A DNA stretch of 64,000 nt, from the NCBI RefSeq assembly GCF_000013705.1, contig NC_007947.1, positions 1,798,001-1,862,000 on the forward strand, read 5' to 3'. Below the pieces are notes generated by a model that did not search any database, had not been told where the DNA came from, and saw only the letters and a program-made list of their open reading frames with translations. The position numbers and the translations under genes are program-made. Numbering within the stretch: the first letter of the stretch is position 1; each line of letters opens with the position of its first letter. Of this stretch, positions 31,276 through 39,665 are shown piece after piece. Source of the stretch: Methylobacillus flagellatus KT. Its GTDB lineage: Bacteria > Pseudomonadota > Gammaproteobacteria > Burkholderiales > Methylophilaceae.

Positions 31276-32196
31276 CTACACCTGTACCTTGCCCAGCAGG
31301 AGGTATTCCATCAGCGCCTTCTGCACATGCAGCCTGTTCTCGGCCTCATCCCATACGACCGATTGCGCGCCATCAATCACATCGGCCGTGACTTCCTCAC
31401 CGCGGTGCGCAGGCAGGCAATGCATGAACAAGGCGTCCTTGCCTGCAACACGCATCATATCGGCATCCACCTGCCAGTCGTGGAAGTCACGGCGGCGCTC
31501 TTCGTTCTCGGCCTCGAACCCCATCGACGTCCAGACATCGGTAGTGACGAGGTCGGCACCGCGTGCGGCCTCCATCGGGTCGGTGAATTCCTCGTAATGG
31601 TCGGTGCCATAGAGGTTGGCGCGTTCTGGCTCGACTTCATACCCCGGCGGCGTGGACACATGGACATTGAAATCCAGCACCTCTGCCGCTTGCAGCCAAG
31701 TGTTGCAGACATTGTTCGAATCGCCGATCCAGGCCACAGTCTTGCCCTTGATCGAGCCACGATGCTCGATATAGGTGAAGATGTCGGCAAGTATCTGACA
31801 TGGATGGTATTCATTGGTCAGACCATTGATCACCGGCACGCGAGAATTGGCGGCAAAGCGCTCAATGATTTCCTGCTCGAAGGTGCGGATCATGACAATG
31901 TCGCTCATGCGAGAGATAACCTGCGCCGCATCTTCCACCGGCTCGCCACGTCCAAGTTGGGAATCACGGGTATTGAGGTAAATAGCGGAGCCGCCTAACT
32001 GCTGCATCCCGGCCTCAAAGGAGAGGCGCGTACGTGTGCTCGCTTTCTCGAAAATCATCACCAGGGTACGGTCAGTCAGCGGCCAATACTGCTGATAGGC
32101 TTTGAACTGCTCCTTGATCCAGCGTGTACGCTCGAAAATATGCGCCAACTCGTCCGCATTCAGGTCGTTGAACTGCAAGAAATGTTTGAGTGCCAT
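31276..32196 (-). CDS. argF: Ornithine carbamoyltransferase
   Basis: Makes citrulline from ornithine and carbamoyl phosphate. 306 residues. Carbamoyl-phosphate loop FEKASTRTRLSFEAGMQQLG, HPCQ in EYHPCQILADIFTYIEH, and catalytic FMHCLPAHRGEEV. The ATG at 32196 (MALKHFLQFNDLN) has GGAAAACGTT before it; another in-frame ATG 4 codons upstream (32208) is possible. argD ends within 25 bases. Confidence 0.96.
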   Translation of the reverse strand: MALKHFLQFNDLNADELAHIFERTRWIKEQFKAYQQYWPLTDRTLVMIFEKASTRTRLSFEAGMQQLGGSAIYLNTRDSQLGRGEPVEDAAQVISRMSDIVMIRTFEQEIIERFAANSRVPVINGLTNEYHPCQILADIFTYIEHRGSIKGKTVAWIGDSNNVCNTWLQAAEVLDFNVHVSTPPGYEVEPERANLYGTDHYEEFTDPMEAARGADLVTTDVWTSMGFEAENEERRRDFHDWQVDADMMRVAGKDALFMHCLPAHRGEEVTADVIDGAQSVVWDEAENRLHVQKALMEYLLLGKVQV

Positions 32197-32216
32197 AACG
32201 TTTTCCATTCCCGGGA

Positions 32217-33395
32217 TCAAGCCAGGAGCTTCTTGATTAAAGGTGTCAGAATGTCCACCACTTGCTGTGCCTCCTGCTCACTCATGATAAGCGGAGGCAA
32301 CAGGCGGATCACTTTTTCTGCGGTCACATTGATGAGCAAACCAGCCTCCAGTGCCTGACCGACCAGTTCAGCACAAGGGCGATCCAGCTCTATGCCTATC
32401 ATCAGGCCAGCGTTGCGAATCACAGTGACACCAGCCACGCCCTGCAGGCTCACGGTGAAGGCTTCGCGGATGTCATTGCCCAGCTTTTCGGCATGGGCAA
32501 GCAAGCCCTCCGACTCAATGATGTCCAGCGTCGCCAGCGCCGCGCTGCAGGCCAGCGGATTGCCGCCAAACGTAGAGCCATGTTTGCCGTAGGTAAATAT
32601 TTCTGCAGCGGGTCCATGGGCCAGGCATGCACCGATGGGCACACCAGACCCCAGCCCCTTGGCCAAGGTCATGACATCCGGCTTCACATCAGTGTGCTGG
32701 AATGCAAACCAGGTACCGGTACGGGCCATACCACTCTGGACCTCATCCAGCATCAACAACCAACCATTGGCATCGCAGATTTCACGCAATCCCGTCAAAT
32801 AGGCTGCCGAATCACGCGGTAAATTGATACCACCTTCACCCTGTATGGGTTCAAGCAGGATGGCGACAACATTTTTGTTATGCCTCGCCACCTGACGTAC
32901 GGCATCGAGGTCATCGAATGGCACACGGATAAAGCCGCTCACCAATGGCTCGAAACCTGCCTGGGCCTTGCGATTCCCCGTTGCAGAAAGGGTTGCCAGG
33001 GTGCGGCCGTGGAAAGCGCGTTCCATGACAATGATTTCAGGGCTTTCTACGCCCTTGCCATGGCCGTAAAGGCGTGCAAGCTTGATGGCCGCCTCATTGG
33101 CCTCGCAACCGGAATTACAGACAAAGACCTTGTCCATGCCGGAAACCTCGCACAACCTCTCGGCCAACCGGGCCTGCTCGTCGATGCCGTAAACGTTGGA
33201 GACATGGATCAAGCGGCCGGCCTGTTCGCTGATGGCGGACACTAGCCGAGGATGGGCGTGACCCAAGCCATTGACCGCAATCCCGGCAAGCGCATCTAGG
33301 TAGCGCTTGCCTTCAGTATCCCAGAGCCACACACCCTCGCCCCTGGTGAAGGTGACGGGCTGGCGGGCATAGGTATTCATCAAGTGTTCAGACAT
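32217..33395 (-). CDS. argD: Acetylornithine aminotransferase
   Basis: PLP class III aminotransferase; the family can also act on succinyldiaminopimelate. 392 residues. Motifs: FVCNSGCEANEAAIKLARLY, AFHGRTLATLSATGN, LLMLDEVQSGMARTGTWFA and the PLP lysine in VMTLAKGLGSGVPIGA. First gene of argD-argF-argG; a terminator lies upstream of it and separates it from a small peptide gene. Confidence 0.96.
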   Translation of the reverse strand: MSEHLMNTYARQPVTFTRGEGVWLWDTEGKRYLDALAGIAVNGLGHAHPRLVSAISEQAGRLIHVSNVYGIDEQARLAERLCEVSGMDKVFVCNSGCEANEAAIKLARLYGHGKGVESPEIIVMERAFHGRTLATLSATGNRKAQAGFEPLVSGFIRVPFDDLDAVRQVARHNKNVVAILLEPIQGEGGINLPRDSAAYLTGLREICDANGWLLMLDEVQSGMARTGTWFAFQHTDVKPDVMTLAKGLGSGVPIGACLAHGPAAEIFTYGKHGSTFGGNPLACSAALATLDIIESEGLLAHAEKLGNDIREAFTVSLQGVAGVTVIRNAGLMIGIELDRPCAELVGQALEAGLLINVTAEKVIRLLPPLIMSEQEAQQVVDILTPLIKKLLA

Positions 33396-33432
33396 TGCAG
33401 TATCTAGCCTCTACGTTGGAACGAGCGTAAGC

Positions 33433-33464
33433 AAAAACAAAAACGGCGGCACCAGCCGCCGTTT
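33433..33464 (-). terminator. Intrinsic terminator after the 28-residue peptide gene
   Basis: A 10-bp perfect stem aaacggcggc / gccgccgttt with a 4-base loop. On the minus strand it is followed by TTTTTGTTTTTGC. It lies 20 bases after the stop of the small frame at 33484-33570 and upstream of argD, so it ends a short separate transcript. Confidence 0.88.
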
Positions 33465-33483
33465 GAAGCACCCTGCGGCACCC

Positions 33484-33570
33484 TCAGCGGTAGAACGCGC
33501 GTTTTCTCAGCAGTCGAATGGCTGCTAGCAGAGCAATACCCGTTGCTACCTTGCGCACTACAGTTTTCAT
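33484..33570 (-). CDS. Putative 28-residue cationic membrane peptide
   Basis: Frame MKTVVRKVATGIALLAAIRL followed by LRKRAFYR: a short hydrophobic helix (about 8-21) flanked by basic residues at both ends. The upstream bases AACGGTGACCTC give a modest ribosome site. A strong terminator lies just after the stop, and no other gene on this strand could use it. No family is recognised. Alternatively the transcript could be a small RNA and the frame accidental. Confidence 0.5.
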   Translation of the reverse strand: MKTVVRKVATGIALLAAIRLLRKRAFYR

Positions 33571-33837
33571 GAGGTCACCGTTGAATTCTTAAAATGGAAA
33601 CCCGGGCGGATTTCCTATCTTGCCGGACTTGGTCAAGCTTTCAAGCCAAATTGAAATCTTAGCCTTTAATTGCTCGAGAGTAGCGCAAATCCCGGGTTTA
33701 GGCAAGGAATTCGGCAGCGCAATCTTATCTTCAACCTCATGCAAGTGATGACAAATGGGTTTCAAAAAACTTGAGTTTAGGGCAGAATCCAATGTTCGCC
33801 CGAACTTTAAGATCATAACTCTAAACCCTTGCATGAT

Positions 33838-34962
33838 ATGGTGTCGCTAGCTACAGTTACCAAGATGCCCGGCCAGGGCCAGGATGCTCGATTCAGCACC
33901 CAGTTGCCAGTTTCGTGGTACACGGACCCTGCCATTTATGCCCTAGAGCAGCAGCATCTCTTTGCAAGCTCGCCTCAATATATTGGCCATGAGCTCATGG
34001 TCCCCGAGGTCGGCAGCTATCATGCCCTGTCATGGATGAACAATGCCAAGGCGCTTGTGCGTAATGAAAACGGCATTGAACTCATCAGCAATGTCTGCCG
34101 TCACCGACAGGCGCTCATGCTCAAGGGTAGTGGCAAAACCAAGAATATCATTTGCCCCTTGCACCGCTGGACTTACGATACCCGCGGCCAACTGCTCGGA
34201 GCGCCCCATTTCAAGGAAAACCCCTGCCTGCATCTCAACAAATCTTCGCTGCAGAATTGGCAGGGCCTGCTGTTCGAAAGCAAGCGCGATATTGCGCAGG
34301 ACCTGCAGAACCTGGGCTGCAAGCAGGATTTCGACTTTACCGGCTACATGCTCAACCGGGTGATGGTGGATGAGTACAACTTCAACTGGAAGACCTTCAT
34401 CGAAGTCTACCTAGAAGACTACCACGTCGGCCCTTTCCATCCCGGTCTTGGCCATTTCGTCAATTGCGATGACCTCAACTGGGAATTCGGCGATTGGTAT
34501 AGCGTGCAAACAGTAGGCGTGCACAAGGCTCTACAGAAATCCGGCTCATCGATTTACGACAAGTGGCACAATGAAGTACTGCGTTACAACAAGCAGCAAT
34601 TGCCCAAGTTTGGCGCGATCTGGATGGTGTATTACCCATTCCTCATGATCGAGTGGTACCCGAACACATTAGTCGTGTCCAACATCATCCCGCGTGGTCC
34701 GAATGCCTGCACCAATGTGGTCGAATTCTATTATCCCGAGGACATTGCGCTGTTCGAGGAGGAATTCATCGCTGCACAGCAGGCAGCCTATACCGAAACT
34801 GCCGTGGAGGACATGGAAATCTGCCAGCGCATGCACGATGGCCGACATGCCTTGGCCGCCCAGGGGGTGGATGAACGCGGGCCATACCAGCATCCGATGG
34901 AAACCGGCATGCAACACTTCCATGCCTGGTTGCACAAGCAACTGGATCCGTACCTGAAATAA
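33838..34962 (+). CDS. Rieske non-heme iron oxygenase, alpha-subunit type
   Basis: 374 residues from the ATG at 33838 (a TTG three codons earlier is also possible; neither has a clear ribosome site). Rieske 2Fe-2S ligands are CRH and CPLH (Cys87, His89, Cys106, His109). Mononuclear iron site EVYLEDYHVGPFHPG (His196, His201), with a third carboxylate expected near the C-terminus. The fold matches ring-hydroxylating or demethylating oxygenases, but the substrate cannot be read. No reductase or ferredoxin gene is adjacent. A DMT transporter follows 33 bases later. Confidence 0.9.
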   Translation: MVSLATVTKMPGQGQDARFSTQLPVSWYTDPAIYALEQQHLFASSPQYIGHELMVPEVGSYHALSWMNNAKALVRNENGIELISNVCRHRQALMLKGSGKTKNIICPLHRWTYDTRGQLLGAPHFKENPCLHLNKSSLQNWQGLLFESKRDIAQDLQNLGCKQDFDFTGYMLNRVMVDEYNFNWKTFIEVYLEDYHVGPFHPGLGHFVNCDDLNWEFGDWYSVQTVGVHKALQKSGSSIYDKWHNEVLRYNKQQLPKFGAIWMVYYPFLMIEWYPNTLVVSNIIPRGPNACTNVVEFYYPEDIALFEEEFIAAQQAAYTETAVEDMEICQRMHDGRHALAAQGVDERGPYQHPMETGMQHFHAWLHKQLDPYLK

Positions 34963-34995
34963 GCATTTCCGGGCAGGCTATGCCCTGCCTAGGGA

Positions 34996-35892
34996 TTGAG
35001 CCTGAAGCCAGCTTGGAAAGATCGCACTTTGAACCTACCTAAACTCGGCAGCCTATGGATGCTGGTTGCCGCCTTCTTTTTTGCCATCATGGGCGTGCTG
35101 GTCAAGCTGGGAGCGCAAAAATTCGCCAGCGCGGAGCTAGTCTTCTACCGTTCACTGTTCGGCCTGCTGCTCATCGTAGCTGTCACGCACTACCGCCGGC
35201 TTTCGCTCAGGACCCGGCTCATCAACCCGCATATGAAGCGGGGAATTCTCGGCTTCGCCTCGCTGCTCTGCTTTTTCTTTGCCATCAGCGAGCTGCCACT
35301 TGCCACGGCCATCACACTTAACTACACATCTCCGCTATTCCTGGCAATGGCCATGCCATTCATGTTGCATGAAAAGCCGCGCAAGATCCTGCTGCTCGCC
35401 GTCGTACTCGGCTTCATCGGTGTCACCTTGTTGCTCAAGCCCAGCCTGCACATGGATGAGTTGATCGCGGGCGTGATCGGCCTGCTCTCGGGCGCAATGG
35501 CAGGCATCGTCTACGTCCACGTCACTCAGCTTGGCCGTGCCGGTGAACCGGACTGGCGCACTGTGTTCTACTTCACCTTGGTTTGCACCATAGGCAGCGG
35601 CTTGTGGATGCTGTGCTACCACTTCACACCCCCGGACTGGTCCGACATGCCCCTATTGTTGGGGCTCGGCGCATCAGCTACCGTCGCCCAGCTCGCCCTG
35701 ACACGCGCTTATCGTACCGGCAGCCCATTGGTGGTGGGGAGCCTGGCCTACTCCACGGTGGTCCTGGCCAGCCTGTTTGGCATACTGGTCTGGCAGGAAA
35801 CCTTGTCTCTTGACCGCTGGCTCGCGGTCGGCTTGATCGTGCTCAGCGGCATCATCAGCGTATGCGCCACCCCCAGGCCCAACAAACACTAA
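34996..35892 (+). CDS. DMT/EamA family transporter
   Basis: Up to 298 residues with ten hydrophobic segments in two EamA repeats (AAFFFAIMGVLVKLGAQKFA; LARAYRTGSPLVVGSLAY-like segment in the second half, preceded by TVAQLAL). Members export metabolites or amino acids; the substrate is unknown. TTG at 34996 opens the frame, but TTG at 35029 has GGAAAG eight bases upstream and is a good alternative start. It is likely co-transcribed with the Rieske oxygenase. Confidence 0.88.
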   Translation: MSLKPAWKDRTLNLPKLGSLWMLVAAFFFAIMGVLVKLGAQKFASAELVFYRSLFGLLLIVAVTHYRRLSLRTRLINPHMKRGILGFASLLCFFFAISELPLATAITLNYTSPLFLAMAMPFMLHEKPRKILLLAVVLGFIGVTLLLKPSLHMDELIAGVIGLLSGAMAGIVYVHVTQLGRAGEPDWRTVFYFTLVCTIGSGLWMLCYHFTPPDWSDMPLLLGLGASATVAQLALTRAYRTGSPLVVGSLAYSTVVLASLFGILVWQETLSLDRWLAVGLIVLSGIISVCATPRPNKH

Positions 35893-35923
35893 ACTTTGGC
35901 CTGAAGCATCCGTTGAAGATAAC

Positions 35924-36637
35924 ATGATCATTAGGTATCTTCACTATCTTGCGCGCATTGCCAGCGTGACGCTGCCCACCCTCATGCTGGCAGGATGCAT
36001 GGGAGGGCCCATTGTGCAGCAGATCGCTTCTTCGGTCCTGATGCGCGTTGCAGACAAGGCCACGTCAAATGCCTATGAAGCATACTTGCTCAGAGATCCC
36101 TCCGCCACCACGCCTAGGCACGATTCCAGCACGATGGCAACCATTCCTGGCCATACTGGCACCAGCGCCGTCACCTCACCACCGCCACCGCAACTTGATG
36201 CATATTGGAGCGCATTCCTCAATGCGGGGTTTACCGAGATCAAGCCCACCTCTGAACCCTTGCCTGCACATGCGTCAGACATCCCCACCGGCAATGGCGA
36301 TACGATGACGACAAGCGAGTTGGTGGTGGTCGAAGTATGGAGCATGCTGTTGGGGGAAGAAAAGGCCGCCATCCTGGAGCAAGCCAGGCTGCGTGGGAAC
36401 GATATATCGCATTTACAACATTCAGCCCAATGGCAGATGGCAGTGGGCGCGTCCATTGCCTCGCCGCAGTCGCCGGTCACCTTCTTGATCCCTCCCGAAC
36501 TTGGCCGCATTCGCAGCGGCCAGGAATTGCTGGTGGAAATATCCGGGCAAGATGATCTCAACGTTGCACGCTACCTCATACAGCCGCCCCGCGGCTTCCA
36601 GCAGGCATCAAGCCATGCTGCCATCAGCCAGCCCTGA
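35924..36637 (+). CDS. Hypothetical lipoprotein
   Basis: 237 residues. Lipoprotein signal with lipobox LAGC (Cys25) after PTLMLAGCMGG. A low-complexity Ser/Thr/Pro stretch (about 60-90) precedes a conserved-looking C-terminal half with EVWSMLLGEEKAAILEQARL. No family recognised. It is predicted to be anchored in the outer or inner membrane facing the periplasm. It converges on the response regulator gene 4 bases away. Confidence 0.8.
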   Translation: MIIRYLHYLARIASVTLPTLMLAGCMGGPIVQQIASSVLMRVADKATSNAYEAYLLRDPSATTPRHDSSTMATIPGHTGTSAVTSPPPPQLDAYWSAFLNAGFTEIKPTSEPLPAHASDIPTGNGDTMTTSELVVVEVWSMLLGEEKAAILEQARLRGNDISHLQHSAQWQMAVGASIASPQSPVTFLIPPELGRIRSGQELLVEISGQDDLNVARYLIQPPRGFQQASSHAAISQP

Positions 36638-36641
36638 ACCC

Positions 36642-37283
36642 TCAGGGATCGATCAGGCCTGACCGCATTGCAATCAAGGCGATCTCGGCTGAATTGCTGG
36701 CATTGAGCTTCTGCTTGATATTGTAGAGATGCGTACCCACAGTCCGCGGCGACAAGCTTAGAATATCGGCAATCTCATTGGTGGTCTTGCCTTTTGCCAA
36801 GGCCATGAATACTTCAAACTCGCGGTCGGACAAGACATCCACTGGATTCTGCTGCCCGGAAATCTGCTGGATTGCCATTTGTTGAGCCACGTTGGCCTCA
36901 AGGTACATCTTGCCGCCTGCTACGGTATGAATCGCCTTGATCAGCTCCTCCGCCGCGCTACGCTTGGTCAGGTAACCCATCGCCCCCGCATTGAGCACAC
37001 GCTTGGGATGCACGGAATCCTCATGCGCGGACAATACCAGGATGCGCGCATGCTCATCCTTGGCCCGGATGCGGTCTATCGCCTCCAGCCCGCCTATGCC
37101 TGGCATGGTGATATCCATCACCACCACGTCGGGCCGATGCTCCTGATAAAGCTTAATCGCCTGCTCTCCGCTTTCTGCTTCGGCAATGACCTGAATGGCC
37201 TGGTCAGATTCGAGCAGCAGCTTGAATCCCATGCGCACCACGGCATGGTCATCCACCAGCATCACTTTGATATTTGCACTCAT
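36642..37283 (-). CDS. NarL/LuxR-type response regulator
   Basis: 213 residues. Receiver domain with acidic pair Asp11-Asp12, phospho-acceptor Asp57 (VVVMDITMPGIGG) and Lys107, then a LuxR-type helix-turn-helix (about 148-208: LSDREFEVFMALAKGKTTNE, SPRTVGTHLYNIKQKL). Its ATG overlaps the kinase stop by 4 bases, so the pair is translationally coupled. The nearby xoxF gene makes control of methanol oxidation plausible, but that is inferred from position. Confidence 0.94.
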   Translation of the reverse strand: MSANIKVMLVDDHAVVRMGFKLLLESDQAIQVIAEAESGEQAIKLYQEHRPDVVVMDITMPGIGGLEAIDRIRAKDEHARILVLSAHEDSVHPKRVLNAGAMGYLTKRSAAEELIKAIHTVAGGKMYLEANVAQQMAIQQISGQQNPVDVLSDREFEVFMALAKGKTTNEIADILSLSPRTVGTHLYNIKQKLNASNSAEIALIAMRSGLIDP

Positions 37284-39001
37284 GGCATTGGCCTTTCCGG
37301 AATCGTCACCGTGATGGCGGTACCCTGGCCCGGCTGGGAATCAATGGCAAAATTGCCATACAGGGCCTGGACACGCTCGCGCATTCCTAAGAGTCCGAAA
37401 TGGCGGTTCTGGTCGACGTTGCACATATTCATGCCAATGCCATTATCCTTGATCAAAAGCGTGAGATTACCATTTTCGTCGCGTGACAGGCGGATATCAA
37501 TGCGGTCTGCCTGCGCATGGCGCAAAGCATTCGTCACGGACTCCTGCACAATCCGGTAAAGGTTGATGTTCAGACTTTCTCCGAGCAAGTCCAGTTTGCC
37601 CTGCAATTCCAGGTTGAATGTGACATTGGAGTTTTGCGCCTGCCAACCGGCGACAGCGTCGCGCAAAGCCTCTGACAACCCGAGATTGTCCAGTGAGCCG
37701 GGGCGCAGGTGGCGGATAATATTGTGCATGCCATCGTAAATATGGTTGGCCGCAGAGACAATGGTCTGCGCACTGCTTTCTATGCTGGGCATTTCCTGCT
37801 TGGCCTTGTTCGCAATCGCCACGGCAAAGGTCTTGATGGCAGTGACATACTGTCCGAGCTCATCATGCAGCTCACGCGCCAGGCTACGCCGCTCATCCTC
37901 GATATGGCGCTGGATCAGGTGCGTCAGCTGGCGATTTTCCTCCAGCTTGCGCGCCGTCTCCTCTGCCAGCTTACGCTCGGTAATATCACGCATGCTGCAA
38001 ATCTCGCCGATCAGTTCTCCACTCTTAGGATCCATCAACGGTGCGATGGAAAGCGACACATCGAGCAGTTTGCCGTCACGTGCCACCCGCTGCGTGTCGT
38101 AATGCTCCACCAAGCCATTCGCCGACATGCTTGCCGCGCTGCTGCGCTCCTGCTCACCCTCATGCCCTGGCGGCATCAACAGCGCTGCCGACTTGCCGAT
38201 GATATCCTCGGGAGCATATCCAAAGAGCCGCTGGGCGGCTGGATTCCAGAACGAAATATTGCCATCAGGGTCATGGATCATGATGGCATCGGCGCTCTGT
38301 TGCACGATCAGCGCCAGGCGACGGTTTTCTTCGGTTCGCTCCCTCAGCGACTCACCCATCAAGTTGAAGTTCTGTGCAATACGTGAGAACTCAGGCACAT
38401 TGAACTTGGGTAGCCGGACATCCAGATTGCCCCGCTCCACCTCGGAAATCGCCCTGAGAATATCGTCTGCAGGCCTGAGCCAACGCCCCAGCATCCAATA
38501 AATCAGGGCATTGAGCACAACAAAAAACCCCGCCTCTATCCACAGCAGATGCTGGAAGGAGGCCCAAGATTCCCGGATCGCACCTGCCGCATCAGAGGCC
38601 ACCACCAGCATGCCGAAGCGGATACGACGTGAAACCACTTCAGGCTCAGGCTCCACCATGCGCACAAACCAGCGTGGCGGCGTTTCATTGGCACGGTAGG
38701 TAGATGGCGGCGACTGGTATATCAGCTCGCCCTGTGCGTTATAAAGAAAAATTTCGCTGCTGCGTACATGTCCCAGAGATTGCAGGAACGTATGCATCAC
38801 ATCATGCGTATACCCCCACTCCGGGTTCTGGCGAGAATTGATGATCACCGTGTCGAGTAATTGCACCGTCACCCGCGTGGCGGCCTCCACACTCTCCTCG
38901 GTGGAAATACGCATACCTTTGATGACCACGTAACCCACTGCTACCATCAGCATGAGCAACAACGTGGTGATCAGGAGATTGAACCTAACGCGTAAACTCA
39001 T
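37280..39001 (-). CDS. Membrane sensor histidine kinase (HisKA_3 type)
   Basis: 573 residues. Membrane helix 1 (about 8-28), a periplasmic sensor region (about 30-150), helix 2 (about 152-172), HAMP (about 173-226), PAS (about 228-345, QQSADAIMIHDPDGNISFWN), HisKA_3 dimerisation domain with phospho-His379 (RSLARELHDELGQ), and an ATPase domain with Asn491, DNGIGM (519-524) and GLLGM. It is the cognate partner of the following NarL-type regulator. The ligand is unknown. Kinases of this architecture control methanol oxidation in some methylotrophs; this is only a contextual hint. Confidence 0.94.
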   Translation of the reverse strand: MSLRVRFNLLITTLLLMLMVAVGYVVIKGMRISTEESVEAATRVTVQLLDTVIINSRQNPEWGYTHDVMHTFLQSLGHVRSSEIFLYNAQGELIYQSPPSTYRANETPPRWFVRMVEPEPEVVSRRIRFGMLVVASDAAGAIRESWASFQHLLWIEAGFFVVLNALIYWMLGRWLRPADDILRAISEVERGNLDVRLPKFNVPEFSRIAQNFNLMGESLRERTEENRRLALIVQQSADAIMIHDPDGNISFWNPAAQRLFGYAPEDIIGKSAALLMPPGHEGEQERSSAASMSANGLVEHYDTQRVARDGKLLDVSLSIAPLMDPKSGELIGEICSMRDITERKLAEETARKLEENRQLTHLIQRHIEDERRSLARELHDELGQYVTAIKTFAVAIANKAKQEMPSIESSAQTIVSAANHIYDGMHNIIRHLRPGSLDNLGLSEALRDAVAGWQAQNSNVTFNLELQGKLDLLGESLNINLYRIVQESVTNALRHAQADRIDIRLSRDENGNLTLLIKDNGIGMNMCNVDQNRHFGLLGMRERVQALYGNFAIDSQPGQGTAITVTIPERPMP

Positions 39002-39184
39002 ACATTATCCATCGGCCTGTCACCTCTGCCACATTCATCAGAATGTCATGAGTATAGAACACAGTGGAGTGCCATATGCATTCCAACGTCACATCGCAGG
39101 CATGCAATATGCGGCCTATTCATGTTCATGCCGCACCTGCAACCGGAACATGACGGCATTGCACATTCCCCCTATAATCCTGCC

Positions 39185-39340
39185 ATGCCGAACAAATACA
39201 AAGATATATTCAATCTCAGCGTCGCTACCATCCTGGGGACGACTGTCGGCCTGACGCAGGACAACCTGATATTAGGCGCGGTGGTCGGCATTGCCCTGGG
39301 GATCGTATTTTCCCTGTTCAACCGGCCTGACCAAGACTGA
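39185..39340 (+). CDS. Small two-helix membrane protein
   Basis: 51 residues starting MPNKYKDIFNLSVATILGTT. Two hydrophobic stretches (about 9-22 and 28-45) and an acidic end RPDQD. It is divergent from the kinase gene. The start at 39185 is chosen over an in-frame ATG 21 codons earlier because the membrane protein then begins with a short polar tail; no strong ribosome site is visible. Function unknown. Confidence 0.65.
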   Translation: MPNKYKDIFNLSVATILGTTVGLTQDNLILGAVVGIALGIVFSLFNRPDQD

Positions 39341-39665
39341 GCCATCATACCGCCTTGCCCGGCGGAAGAGATACAGCAGGTCGACCCTGGGCGATGTCAA
39401 CACAGGTCCTATCCCGGTCACGCAATCAAAACATTGGCGACAACTCCTCAGAGTATGGCAGCTGCCCTCATTTTTGCCGATATCCTGCTTCTGGAGAATA
39501 GCCGGCTGAAGACATGGAAATCACCCCTCAACTGGGCAGGGATGCGTCCCCAACCCTCGAAGAAACGTGACGCGCCCCTCACCGACCAACAGAAAATCGA
39601 TCTCTGCACCCACATCCGGCAGGAATATGCGCCACCCACGGCTTGGACGGCATGGCTAGGTGGGT
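39341..39665. other. Intergenic stretch after xoxF, no gene seen
   Basis: 325 bases between the convergent small membrane protein gene and xoxF. An open frame (39434-39685, plus) crosses the 3' end of xoxF, but it has no ribosome site and no family resemblance. A short ccgcc/ggcgg stem lies near 39350. No convincing terminator for xoxF was found. Confidence 0.5.

Noticed and set aside
33589..33834. 81-codon minus-strand frame before the Rieske oxygenase gene
   Set aside because: No ribosome site, no recognisable family, AT-rich promoter-like DNA. The small 28-residue frame next to the terminator is better supported.
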